Shown in pieces: positions 53,836 through 64,000 of a stretch of 64,000 nt of DNA. The notes under the pieces are model-generated. The model did not search any database. It worked only from the letters and a program-made list of their open reading frames with translations, and had not been told where the DNA came from. The position numbers and the translations under genes were made by a program. Origin of the DNA: Dryomyza anilis (taxonomy: Eukaryota; Arthropoda; Insecta; Diptera; Dryomyzidae); the NCBI GenBank assembly GCA_951804985.1, contig OX638132.1, positions 10,645,529-10,709,528 on the forward strand. Direction: 5' to 3'. Within the stretch, counting starts at the first letter, position 1. Each line of letters begins with the position of its first letter.

Positions 53836-54274
53836 CGAATTAAGACGAGCGTTGCGAACATACGTTGTATTTAGATTTGATTAGCATTTTCTGTGTTTCG
53901 AAACATAGATTTAACCAAGTAAATTGCCAAGAAATAGTTTATTCAAATGCAATTAAAATTTTATATTGGTAGTGTAACATATTTATGGTAAATTTGACAG
54001 ATTCTGCTGGACAATATCATAATGTTTACAAGTGAACAAAAATAAATTCAATTTCGATTATAATTTAATTACACATCATTCCTAATACACGTATGGTAAT
54101 TTCGTATTACTTTTTAATTACATTCAAACATATTCAAACAAATCTTTTCTATCCGTATATATAAAAATATTCATACTATCGAACGAATTATTCAATACAA
54201 TGAATTTGAATATTGATGAATTTCTTCATAATATTTATGAATATAATATTCAATATGAATATTATATTCAATAT

Positions 54275-54523
54275 CGCCGTTGTAGAACGAAAAGTATCCA
54301 AATACATTGAAAAACTTAAATTTCGAGTTTGTTGATTAATATTATAAAAAGTAATTGACGGATTTTTAATAATATCAATTGATAATTATACATTTTCTTA
54401 TCATGTGGTAAAAAAATTGAGATCATCGATTAAAAATTGACAGAAATCTTTATAAGATTTTTGTAAATGAATATTTGGCATTTTGAAAATGTATTTGGTG
54501 ACTTTTCGTTCTACAACAACGAT
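54275..54523. mobile_element. 250-bp MITE with CGTTGTAGAACGAAAAGT ends
   Basis: CGTTGTAGAACGAAAAGTAT with CCAAATACATT at the left mirrors AATGTATTTGGTGACTTTTC with GTTCTACAACAACG at the right. Partial relatives are at 29404-29640 and 3146-3190. Confidence 0.75.
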
Positions 54524-54590
54524 ATGATAAATAATATTCAATAAAAAAAAAAAAAATTTAAAAAAATGTGTCCGAAAAAATTTATATGAA

Positions 54591-55221
54591 AACGAGTTGG
54601 GAAAGTTAGGTCACATGGGTAAGTTCGGTCACATGGGGCGGATTTTTATAGTCGGTCGGGCCCGACTATGGAATACCCTACACCTTTGGTGGGGATATTA
54701 ACCCTCAGAATATTATTCATATATCAGAAATTTACGTCTTATATCCCCAGAAATTAAAAAAATTATATAAAGTATAAAAAACTAAAAAAAAATAAATTTG
54801 AAAAATGTAATTGGGCGGACCACGCCTATATTTAAAATTTTGTAAGGCTAATATTTCATAGAATTGATTTTAATAATTAACGGATCAAATTTCCACTATT
54901 AAAAACCGGGAAATAATGAAAAAAAAATGTGGGCGGATCACGCCCATTTTTGGACCACACATTTTTAGGTGAATTATAACAATATGTTTTAAATTTTACA
55001 ACTATATCTTGAATACTTTTCGAGTTATTAGTTCCTAAAGATTTATATAAAAGTGACTTGTATGGGAGGTGGGCGTGTCTGTTGACCGATTTGGCTCATT
55101 TTCAAACTCAGTTCCTACTTTTGGCTAAAATATATTGTGACGAAATTTCATCGCATTCCGAGCAGTATTTCTCAAGTTATTCTGTATTCGGACAGCAAGA
55201 CAGCAAGACAGCAAGACAGCA

Positions 55222-55257
<36 letters not shown>

Positions 55258-55399
55258 GGACATGGCTAAACGGACTCGGGTAGTGATGCTGATCAAGAAT
55301 ATATATACTTTTCCATACCGGACACGCCTCCTAAGGGGCGTTACAATATATGCACAAAGTTAATATACCCTGTACCTCATAGGTGTAGGGTATAAAAAT
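54591..55399 (-). mobile_element. mini-me/DINE-1-like element, full-length copy
   Basis: Read on the minus strand it begins TTTTATACCCTACACCTATG at 55399. It has the TATATATTCTTGATCAGC core, GTCCGTCTGTCT repeats (about 55225-55260 on the plus strand), TTGCTGTC repeats and the GTCGGGCCCGAC palindrome near 54655. It ends CTTTCCCAACTCG at 54591. It matches 38490-39372 closely and lacks the tandem 3' duplication. Confidence 0.8.
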
Positions 55400-56035
55400 T
55401 AGGATTTCGAAAAAATATTTTGTTTTCGAAAAAATAATATTTCGAAAAAAAAATTTCAACTTTTTTTTTCAAAATTATAAAAATTTAGGTAGGTGCAAAA
55501 AACATCTAGAATTTAAAAAAAAATGTTATGCGCCTCACTTTTTGTAATAATACTGACCAAACTGACTTACGACTATTAAATAAGTTGACCTTTTTCGTGC
55601 CTGACAAACGTATCGCGATTTCACGTTATAAGGACTTAAGATAGACATTTTTGATTGAAATCAATTATTTAACCCTTCATAAACCCTCCAAAAACATTAT
55701 TTACCACAAAAAAAAAAATACAAAAACAATATATCGAAAAAGTCCACAACATTTTTGCATTTCAATATTTTTATATGCGCCACTGATTTTGTGATGGTAG
55801 CTTATAAAAAAAACTCACTTCACGCAATACACTGAACTATTTTAAATAATAATGAAAAATAACCTAAACCTAAAATGCATTTTTTTCAATTTTTCAACTT
55901 TAAATTACTATAACGAATAGCGGCAATTCCACGGCAGACCGAGCACTTTTGAGATTTGAGATTTTTAAAGATAATTCATATTTTTATAATTCGTATTTTT
56001 AGAACATTCAAGAATTTATTTTGTTTTTAATCATT
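55400..56035. other. AT-rich sequence, likely intron or intergenic
   Basis: No exon was recognised. If the exon at 56110-56324 belongs to a multi-exon gene, this would be its first intron. Confidence 0.4.
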
Positions 56036-56109
56036 TTCAAAAACTCATTTGAACGATTTCACTTTTTTTTATTATTAGAAAAAATAATTTAATATTTTTT
56101 TTTGCTTGC

Positions 56110-56324
56110 CTTGATCGCGCCCGTTTGCCACGTGCCGATGTCACACTCGCACTGCCCACACTTTCCCTATCCGGACAGCCGCCGTATCTGCGCCTTAAAT
56201 TCTCACTCGTCAGCAAAGTGCTCGCCGACAAATCCTTGAGTGCGCCTTGATGTCTCGTTTGCAAATGCGAACGTTCACTGTGCAGGATACTCAAAGGACC
56301 CGCGAGAAAATTTTCAGTTTTCAT
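56110..56324 (-). CDS. Probable first coding exon of an unidentified gene
   Basis: The ATG at 56324 opens a 71-codon stretch (MKTENFLAGPLSILHSERS at the start, NLRRRYGGCPDRESVGSASV further on). It ends in a basic run KRARSR at a possible GC-type donor (AAG|GCAAGC) at 56110. After that the frame enters T-rich sequence typical of an intron and stops at 56037. GC content and codon use differ from the AT-rich surroundings. I do not recognise the protein. Downstream exons were not found. A GC donor is rare (about 1 percent of introns), which lowers confidence in the exon end. Confidence 0.5.
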
Positions 56325-56637
56325 TTTCCGCTGCACGAAGCAAAGCAAATGAATGAACGCGCACGATTCACTTTACACAAATAATAGAAAACTTTGCACA
56401 ACTTTTCAAACTTCGTTCGCAAAGAGTTGTCTTAATTTGGCACGAAAAACCACAAAACGTCGACACAAATTAACAGCAGGATAACGTCGTCGCGGTTGCA
56501 ATTGGAAAACTTTTCATTGGCTTCCGTTTGTTGGATTTGCTGCTAATTGTTTGTGAAAATTACAAAGTTTTTTTTCTGTGGTTGTCGTCGTCGTCGTCTT
56601 TCCGTCAATCGACTTTTGGCAAGTAGTGTAGCGCACG

Positions 56638-56674
56638 AACTGAGCCGACAGGATCGCACATGGAGACTTTTATA
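56638..56674 (-). promoter_or_regulatory. TATA box and Inr for the 56.3-kb exon
   Basis: On the minus strand TATAAA (56674-56669) is followed 33 bp later by TCAGTT (56643-56638), a match to the fly Inr TCAKTY with the A at 56641. The predicted 5' UTR is about 317 nt and GC-enriched. The TATA-Inr spacing is what focused fly promoters show. Confidence 0.6.
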
Positions 56675-56911
56675 GGCTCGGTTGTTATGTCCTTTGCAGA
56701 ACGTGCCGTAGTGATAGTTGGTGGGTAGTACGGGTGTTTGCCATGAAATTGTAGCGCCTAAGTGTTTTGCATTTTAATGTCTTTCGTACCATGTTGTACA
56801 GTCGGAAATTCCACAGCATAATTTCACCATTAAAACCATAAATTACTCGAACGCTGTATGTCTATGCATGTGGCTGATGTTGCAGGAATTTGCGATGGCC
56901 AGGGGCGTCCT

Positions 56912-57480
56912 TTATGAACCTGTTTCACTTGTCATATATATGGAGAAGCAGTGGAAATAAATGAAATTTAAAAAAAGCGGCAGTTTGTAAGTTGGAATTA
57001 GCTTAATCGTCGTAGAAAATCGGTTCTTGAAGTTGCCAATATCAAAAATTTCTCGGGAAAAACAGATTCCACAAATGTGTCGTGCGATCGTTGTTCTCTT
57101 GAGAGCCGAGTGAATTATGAAGGAATGAGCTTGGTTCAATGCTCGAGTAAAACGAGAATTTATACGGACTGATGGAATCAGGCCATGTATTTCCTTCGAA
57201 CATTTACCGTTGTAATACCTATAAAACAGTCTTATACACCCAATGGTCCTTCGGTGCACAAGAGAACTAATAGAAGATGAAATATTTTCATTACCTATTA
57301 AATATGTCGCACTTTGTTGTATTCTCTCCTGAAACTCCAAAGAGAATTTTGAAGCCCCTGCCCAAATCTGCGAATTGTATTCCATCTTAGGCCGAATATA
57401 GAATGAAGTATGTCTTACATCTTTTCATAAAACCGAGGCACTTGGCAGTATTTTTTCGACTCATCAAGTATACGATTATT
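56912..57480 (-). pseudogene. Non-LTR retrotransposon ORF2 C-terminus, frameshifted
   Basis: The minus strand reads YIRPKMEYNSQIWAG, SSLVHRRTIGCIRLFYRYYN and CSKEIHGLIPSVR, the arrangement found C-terminal to the reverse transcriptase in jockey/CR1-type elements. Upstream the matching residues (AKCLGFMKRCKTYF) are in a different frame, so at least one indel separates them. A dead 5'-truncated copy. Confidence 0.8.
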
Positions 57481-57510
57481 CCGACGGAGGTCACATTGAA
57501 TTGAATTGAT

Positions 57511-57708
57511 GGAACACATAATGTTGTCTGTTATCTTACAAAAGAATGGATTCACCCCTCAATACGTGTGCTATGAATATTACGGAGTCAGTTTCTCTTG
57601 ACGTTCTGGACATACGCCAAGAGCAACTGACTTCGTAATATTCATAGCGCCCATATTGAGGGGTGAATCCATTCTTTTTTCAGATAACAGACAACATTAT
57701 GTGTTCCT
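57511..57708. repeat. Long inverted repeat, 93-bp arms, 11-bp loop
   Basis: GGAACACATAATGTTGTCTG at 57511 begins an arm that ends near 57603. The inverse arm is 57615-57708. Arms match at about 85-90 percent, including AAAGAATGGATTCACCCCTC and GCTATGAATATTACG. It lies directly upstream (on the element strand) of the dead retrotransposon piece. Confidence 0.92.
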
Positions 57709-57735
57709 GCATTAAAATGAACTCTATTTGAAATA

Positions 57736-58056
57736 GCGTCGGTGGCTCGTTTGATTAGTGCGTTGAACTGCGAGTCAAAAAGTCACTGGTGCGTTGGACT
57801 ACGAGCCGAAAGGCTTCGTTTTCAATCGCTGTGACTACCAACATATTTTTCATAGAAAAACATTTTTCTTTGCGATGACACCCTCAGCAGTCAATGGCAA
57901 ACCTACGAGAGTAAGCCTACGAAAAGCTCGGATTCTGCATTAATATGTAGCTCCCACCACTTTGAGTACAAATATAACACGCACAGCCCAAATTGTGAGA
58001 GAGCTCGGCCTAAGTCCTAAGCCAAAAATGCGCCGACTAAATTATTACTTATATTA
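57736..58056 (+). mobile_element. SINE subfamily with duplicated anticodon-region segment (copy 2)
   Basis: GCGTTGAACTGCGAGTCAAA and GCGTTGGACTACGAGCCGAA occur in tandem in the head, as in the copy at 42750. The body is diverged but recognisable to ACTTTGAGTACAAATATAAC and the tail. Confidence 0.8.
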
Positions 58057-58129
58057 GCGTACACATTCTTCATATTAGCAATCGCATTTGCTGGCAACAA
58101 CTATGTGTATTCGCATACCGCGTTAATGT

Positions 58130-58205
58130 TATAGCAGTGCGTGGTCGATATAGCAGTGAGTAGTAGCTGTAGCAGTGCGTGGTCGCTATAACAGTGCGTG
58201 GTGTG
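58130..58205. repeat. About 20-bp tandem repeat, TAGCAGTGCGTGGTCGCTA
   Basis: Four imperfect copies of ATARCAGTGCGTGGTCG follow each other. Confidence 0.85.
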
Positions 58206-58209
58206 TGTT

Positions 58210-58815
58210 CGTGTACTCGCTTACAGCGCTGGTGAATTTTGTGGAATTCGTGAAAATGGTGGAATATGCTTAAAATTAGAATTTATAGTTGGCGGTTGGC
58301 GCGCATATCAGTTCACATTTGGTTCATGTCAAAAGAAAAGCTTATAGAGTTTAATCATACTCTATTGGTGTCGTTGAAAATGATGATGATGGCAATAGTT
58401 GCATATTAAATTATGCTTTATCATCAGAAAATTATATTTTTTTATATAGTTTCACAAGAATTTATATTATTCTTTTTTAATAAACTAAAAAAGAATTATA
58501 AGAATACTGTGAAAATACCAAAATGCTTTTAAAACTAATTAAAAAATTTGCCACTTAAGCAAAATCATTTATTGGTATATTTTTGGACGCAAGATAACAT
58601 TTTTAGCCAATGTGTTTGCTCAATACATGAAAATGGCAAAAATGTCATTGCTAGACCAATGAATGGTGTACAATTAATTTTGATTGCTGTATTTACGTCG
58701 ATTATTTTTTTCTGTGCAGCGCCAAACTATTATATTATTATTTGTAATCTACACTTAAAAAAGGCCCAAAATCAATTTCCGCATTTAAGGTCATTATTGG
58801 GTGAGTCATTCAAAG
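58210..58815. other. No gene recognised
   Basis: AT-rich with a short SINE-tail-like GCGCCAAACTATTATATTA near 58719. A 115-codon frame from 58548 has no recognisable domain and ends inside the next element. Confidence 0.4.
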
Positions 58816-58817
58816 TT

Positions 58818-59568
58818 GAGATGGGCGCGTGCCGTGCATTTTTCGTGTCACGCACGAAATCTGAGTTCGTGCGTGCAAATCTCCATGCATGCTAGTTGTT
58901 GTCGTGTCCGTACCTCTAAATTTAGTTTCTACTCCAATTTAAAAAAAAAACCTTTGAAAATAAAAATTTCGTTGTATTTTAACCAGGAACAAACACACTT
59001 AGGAATATCGGTGTCGGTTCCACACATTTTTTAATAATGTTTCCAATTCCGGTTCCAAAAATTGAAATGGTTCCGATTCTTTTCGGTTCCCGACAGGTTC
59101 CGATTCCGGAGAGGTTCCGATTCAGATAATAAAACAGTACCAAAGTTAAGTTTTGAATTATTTAAACTAAGGGACCATGAACCGGTACCGGAACTGAATT
59201 AAAAATGTGTGCAACCGGCTCGGAACCCACATATTTTTTTTTTGTTTGGAACCGGAATCGGAACCGCTATTTTTAAATCTTGCAACTAAAACCGGCACCG
59301 ATATTCCAAGGGTTTTAGTTCCACTGTGGGACCGCAAAGAACCAGTAACCGGAACCGTTTTGATTTTTAAAACCGGAATCGGAACCGCTGTTTTAAAAAT
59401 CTGTGATTCCGTGCTTTTTCGTGTTTTGTCGTGCATCTTCGTGTCTTTCTATAACTCGTGTTTTATCGTGTTTCGTTCTTCTCATCGGGCTCGTGCTCGT
59501 GCTTGTCACCTATTGGCGTGCCCGTGCGTGTCCGTTCCATCAAAAACAGGCATGTGCCAATCTCTAAT
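58818..59568. mobile_element. Element rich in CGTG and GGTTCCG repeats, hAT-like ends
   Basis: AGATGGGCGCGTGCC at the left and its imperfect inverse (GGCATGTGCCAATCT) at the right suggest inverted ends. TCGTG/CACGA motifs cluster next to both ends (58840-58900, 59405-59530). The centre (58985-59400) is made of GGTTCCG/CGGAACC motifs in both orientations. Family assignment is a guess from end shape. Confidence 0.5.
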
Positions 59569-59569
59569 T

Positions 59570-60232
59570 GAAAGTGCGTTTTTTACTCTCAATCTCCAAA
59601 GACTTGAACGAATATAAATGCTACGTGTTACTGTCATCTCCAAAGAAATGAATTAGGTTCTGACCAGATGGTCATTGATAAATACCAAAAATATAGACTG
59701 GAATAGTACGAAACCCTGGGGAACCTCAGCATTATTGGAATGCTGTTCTGACGGAACACAATCCACCGCATGTGATATTGAAAGACTCTGGCAAAAACTC
59801 GATATCGTTCAAGTAATAGAATTATTCAGAGCGTTCTGAAGAAACACCAACAAATTGAAAACATAAAACAGACAATGTTCATACGGACCGATTCGAATAC
59901 AGCCAAGTATCATCATCACACAGAAAAAAATAAACTATGTACATATAATTAAAATGTTAATAAATGCAATTAATTTTTAATTGAAACTTAGCCGATGTAA
60001 TTCTTAATTGCATTTAATTCAATATTCGTAATAATGATACGTTGTTAATTGGAAAAAATTCAATTACATTTTTGTTATATTGATATTAGAGTTGTTAGAT
60101 ATATTAAATTTGTTATTGAGAATTAATTAATCATTAATTAATTATTTAGTTATACCAATTAAAATTTTAGTTCGATAGAAATTTATTTAATAGAAATTAA
60201 TTAAATATTATGTAAAACCAATTAATTATGAT
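59570..60232. other. AT-rich sequence, AATTAATT-rich from 59930
   Basis: No gene was seen. TTAATTG/CAATTAA motifs are dense in 59940-60230. Confidence 0.4.
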
Positions 60233-60520
60233 GTAGCAGCGGTAGCTCAGTGGTTAGTGCGTTGGACTGCGAGCCGAAAGGTCCCCGGTTCAAGCCTGGA
60301 CTGGGGCTAACAACATCTTTTCATAGAAAACATTTTTCTATACCGCGCTACCTCTCGGCAGTAAATGGCAAACCTACGAGAGTAAAACATTGCCTATGAA
60401 AAGCTCTCACCCGCCGTTCGGATTCGGCAATAAACTGTAGATCCCACCACTTTGAGTACAAATATAACACGCACAGCTCAAAATGGTGAGAGAGCTCGGC
60501 CTAAGTTCTTATAGGACAGA
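60233..60520 (+). mobile_element. tRNA-derived SINE, copy 4
   Basis: The head GTAGCAGCGGTAGCTCAGTG has the full A box. GGTTCAAGCCTGGACTGG follows and the body is complete except for the last ~30 bp and tail. Confidence 0.93.
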
Positions 60521-60900
60521 CAAAAAGTAGAATTCACAGGTTATCGGACACTTTATCTTAGCGATATCGAGCGTCAAATTGGTCCTACATGATAGGCAGA
60601 TATCGATGCGTTCTGTCAAAGTTTTCTCGGTACCAAAACTGTTTTAAAATAGAAACGATATCGAAATAAAAATAATGAAAGTTCGAGATTGCTTCGAAAA
60701 GAGCGGCGATTTCGATGCGATAAATGTTTAAATATTGTATCTTGACAAAATAATTTAATGCACGAGAAATTTAAATATTTAGAATCGATAAAGCAACGAA
60801 ATCGAACTTTTTATCGAAGTCATTTCAGAATGCTTCAAGGCATTGGAGATCTCCGAGATATGAAAGACTGGGATGATGATTAAAAGCGATTCGAATTAAT
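60520..60900. repeat. CGATATCG-rich dispersed repeat, copy 1
   Basis: ATATCGAGCGTCAAATTGGTC, GATATCGATGCGTTCTGTCA and TTCGAGATTGCTTCGAAAAG recur in diverged form at 62800-63060 and 63060-63360. Confidence 0.6.
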
Positions 60901-62089
60901 AGTTTTAATTGATCTAGTTGCCCCCTTTAATACAAATAACACAACATACGCCACTGTCTGTCATCGTGCAATATAATATTTGACTTGATTTCTGTTTGAT
61001 CGATACGCGCCTAAATGTGTTCTTCGACTTTTGTCATCGTTGAACATACCAACCAACGTACCACACACCATTTCAATATTGAAAGCCGTCGCATACATCA
61101 TTCCGCATGTCTATTTTTAGTGCGTGAGATAAACATTCAATCGACATGGGGCGAAACAACTGCCGTATTTTGCTAAAACAACAAACAAATGTTGTAAATA
61201 TTTGCAGAATATATAAAAGAAACTAAAAAAAAACTTGGTTACAAATTGAGGCCACAGACATGAAGCCAGCCATATCATTTGTTGGCTAGAAATCAAAGTT
61301 TAGAGGGTTGGAATTTTGCCAATGATGGTTACCATTGACAGCCAGTCGAACTAAAGTTTAATAGTTTTTATTGAGTTATTTTTCAAAATCAACTATTCGT
61401 TATTCGCTGGTATTTTGAACAATGTCAATGACATGCAGTTGGCTGCTACGGAATAAAACAAGGCTGTTCAAAATTTAAAGATTGCTACCTTTTAAAGGCC
61501 AAGTCAGTTTGATATAAATATTTTTGTTTATAAAAAAAAAAAAAAAAAAGAAACGCCAAGTAAAATGTAGTTATTTTGTTTATTTCGATCTTTTATCATA
61601 CTTTTATATGTCAAATCATTCATAGCAATCATTCATTTCTTATTGCATAAGGTTTTGAAGAAAATTGCATTCGAATTTTATACCCTTTCCAGCCACTACA
61701 TAGAATGTAAAAATGAAGTACTTTAGAAAACCCGTTTTCCAAAAAAATGTAAACGTAATTTTTGATTTTAATGTCATGACTAATTTTAATATAGAAATTG
61801 ATGCTAATATTTTGATATTCTTTATGATATTTAAATCGAAACATGAAAAATTTTGTGTTTTTGAGGCTAGTTTTGGATGATATTTTTAGCATTTCGATTC
61901 TAACGATAAGTAATAAAATCTTTTATGATTATACAGAGCATAGTCCAAACTAATGTTCGAAATTACTAACTCTTTTGCATCGGTTATAATTTTTATAATA
62001 TTCCCTATTAACTCTTTCAGTCCATATTTTTTATTTTAAACCTTAAATATTTTAAAGATTTGTTTTTGGGATCATTTTAAGTTCAATTG
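60900..62089. other. No gene recognised
   Basis: AT-rich sequence. A poly-A run lies at about 61533-61550. The block near 61935-62020 (CATAGTCCAAACTAATGTT) resembles 33310-33400, so part is repeat-derived. Confidence 0.4.
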
Positions 62090-62403
62090 TAGCCGCGGTA
62101 GCTCAGTGGTTAGTGCGTTGGACTGCGAGCCGAAAGGTCCCCGGTTCAAGCCTGGACTGGGGCTAACAACATCTTTTCATAGAAACATTTTTCTATACCG
62201 CGCTACCTCTCGTCAGTAAATGGCAAACCTACGAGAGTAAAACCATTGCCTATGAAAAAGCTCTCACCCGCCGTTCGGATTCGGCAATAAACTGTAGGTC
62301 CCACCACTTTGAGTACAAATATAACACGCACAGCTCAAAATGGTGAGAGAGCTCGGCCGAAGTTCTATACAGGACTGTAGCGCCAAACTATTATTATTAT
62401 TAA
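62090..62403 (+). mobile_element. tRNA-derived SINE, copy 5 (best-preserved)
   Basis: The complete element has head TAGCCGCGGTAGCTCAGTGG, GGTTCAAGCCTGGACTGG, a full body and a (TTA)n tail. It is nearly identical to 36462-36770. Confidence 0.95.
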
Positions 62404-62799
62404 TACAAATTCACTTAAGTTTTAAAAAAATATATTTTAAGATAATTTTTTGATGATTTTTTGTTACCTACCATATGGTATGTTTTTAATAAAATAGATA
62501 AATATGGTGTAATATTTTAAATTTAAAGAAATATTAAAATTAATCCATTCGACACTGAACAAATTACTATTAAATAAAAAATACAAACTAGTAAAATTAC
62601 CATATATTTTAAATACAATAAATTTTTTAAATACTTTTCCCAAAAACTTTACTTACTTAAATAATTAAATTATTTCTGTTAAAATAATATAGCAGAGAGT
62701 ATTTAAAAAAATGTGTTTGAAAAACTGTTATCATATGGTAACAAATTCCTGAAAGGGTTTACTTTGTTACTGTCAAAAAATGTAAAATACCATGATGCC

Positions 62800-63360
62800 A
62801 TTCGTTTCGATATCGTTGCGAGATTAAAGTGAGAAAAAGGAGAGTTCACATGATATCGAAAACATTCTCGTAGCGATATCGAACTTCAAATTAGTTCTAC
62901 GTGGTCGGTAGATATCAATAAGTTCTGTCACATTTGTATTCGGAACGAGAAGTTTGTTGAAATTGGACAGATATAGGTAAAAAAATAATCAAGACTCGAG
63001 ATTGCGGAACGATTTCGAAGAAAATATAATAAATAGAGGAACGATGGAGAAATCAAACGATATCAGACAAAATATCGTAGCGAAAATGAGCCTCAAGATA
63101 TTAATTCGTTCTGTCGGACTTTTTTTTTTCGATACGAGAAATTGGAACTATATCGATAAAAAATAATAACACTTCGAGATTGCTTCGAAAAGTATTGCGA
63201 TTGTCAAAAAATTTGAATGTACGAGATTTTAAAAATTATAATTGAAAAGCAACGATAAATGTACGATAAATTTTCGAAATTAAATTCTATAAAGCAACGA
63301 AATCTTTCTTTTTTATCAAAGTTATTAGAGAAAGCTTTGAGGGTCTCCTAGACATGGTAG
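62800..63360. repeat. CGATATCG-rich dispersed repeat, two tandem units
   Basis: GATATCGAACTTCAAATTAG, AAGTTCTGTCACATTT and CTCGAGATTGCGGAACGATT (first unit), then TTCGTTCTGTCGGACTTTTT and CTTCGAGATTGCTTCGAAAA (second unit), parallel 60520-60900. Unit length is about 250-280 bp. Confidence 0.65.
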
Positions 63361-63366
63361 ACTAGA

Positions 63367-63711
63367 AATTTAAAAGAGTTTAATATGCTTATGTATTTTA
63401 CATATCGAGGGCTAATTTCCATTTTGATAAAAATGAGTTTTTGAGGGAGAACTCTGGATTTGAAATCCATGTAAAAACAATAAAATAGCTTAACAAAGGA
63501 TGATATCACATTTTCTCAATGGATATACAAAATCATAGAATTTAAAAGAGTTTAAAATGCTTATGTATTTTACATATCGAGGGCTAATTTCCATTTTGAT
63601 AAAAATGAGTTTTTGATAGAGAACTCTGGATTTGAAATCCGTGTAAAAACAATAAAAAAGCTTAACAAAGGATTATAGCACATTTTCTCAGTGTATATAC
63701 AAAATCATAGA
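63367..63711. repeat. 170-bp direct tandem duplication
   Basis: AATTTAAAAGAGTTTAA to ACAAAATCATAG occurs twice head to tail, starting near 63368 and 63538, with only a handful of differences (for example CCATGTAAAA against CCGTGTAAAA). Confidence 0.93.
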
Positions 63712-63789
63712 AGCTTTTGGAGCTACTAAATAGAGTTTTTCGTATACGCCAAACTAACTTTTCAAAGACTTTTTCCTATCCTAATATGA

Positions 63790-64000
63790 AGCCTTAAAGG
63801 ACAAAATCCCTCACCATTTGAGCTTTTATATTTGGACCTCCAGTTTAATGCTGAATAGCGTGATGAGAGCTTTTTTATGGATGGTGTTTAACCTTATGGA
63901 GGTTTGCCATAGCCTTGTCGAGAGGTAACGCGGTGTAGAAAAACAATTTATATTTAAAATGTCTTTAGTGTTTCATCCCAGATTTGAAACTGTGCCTGGA
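63790..64000 (-). mobile_element. Diverged SINE copy, cut by the window edge
   Basis: CTCACCATTTGAGC, ATTTGGACCTCCAG, GATGAGAGCTTTT, GAGGTTTGCCAT, GAGAGGTAACGCGGTGTAGA and GATTTGAAACTGTGCCTGG follow the order of the minus-strand SINE at 10629. The tRNA-like head lies beyond the window. Confidence 0.7.

Noticed and set aside
59207..59617. 136-codon frame
   Set aside because: It lies across GGTTCCG and TCGTG repeats of a transposon-like element and has no domain.
10629..62403. Possible functional tRNA genes with A and B boxes
   Set aside because: The tRNA-like heads are followed by a conserved 230-bp body, tail and target duplications, so they are SINEs; the predicted cloverleaves are incomplete.

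Overview
This window is nuclear DNA of a fly. It is AT-rich, has spliced genes with GT-AG introns and Drosophila-like codon use, and is dominated by interspersed repeats. A DD41D (rosa-type) mariner, mini-me-like elements carrying (GTCT)n and tRNA-derived SINEs suggest a higher dipteran, perhaps a tephritid; the species is not established by anything here.

Three loci hold credible host coding sequence. (1) 30374-36017 (+): a five-exon, membrane-anchored EndoU/XendoU-family endoribonuclease of 326 codons. All splice phases agree and the catalytic Glu/His/Lys pattern is present. (2) 41147-49248 (-): a long coiled-coil gene resembling the centrosomal/ciliary protein SDCCAG8. It has a candidate RFX X-box about 180 bp upstream of its ATG. 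Its last exon is open in two frames, reached through two alternative upstream exons. A 503-codon ORF (44025-45536) sits inside one of its introns on the same strand. (3) 56110-56324 (-): a probable first coding exon with a TATA/Inr promoter, gene unknown.

The rest is repeats. 0.3-1.6 kb: a 1.28-kb DD41D element whose transposase is broken by one stop codon. 2.2 kb: a type I hammerhead ribozyme, probably from a Penelope-like element. 4.8-9.0 kb: a 3.7-kb nearly perfect octamer array followed by a second octamer array. 10.6-20.5 kb: a SINE, MITEs, degenerate minisatellites, a Transib-like element and an element built of inverted modules. 24-29.5 kb: nested insertions (SINE in a Tc1-like MITE; DD41D MITE and another MITE inside a Transib-like element; a 165-bp satellite inside a CACGGTG-ended element). 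36-40 kb and 50-64 kb: more SINEs, mini-me elements, two dead non-LTR retrotransposon pieces and a 93-bp-arm hairpin.

The best second-look items are the hammerhead ribozyme, the dual-frame terminal exon, the RSS-like ends of the Transib-like elements, the composite ends of the DD41D MITEs and the octamer array that encodes the same peptide repeat in all three frames. All exon models are by eye; none has transcript support.
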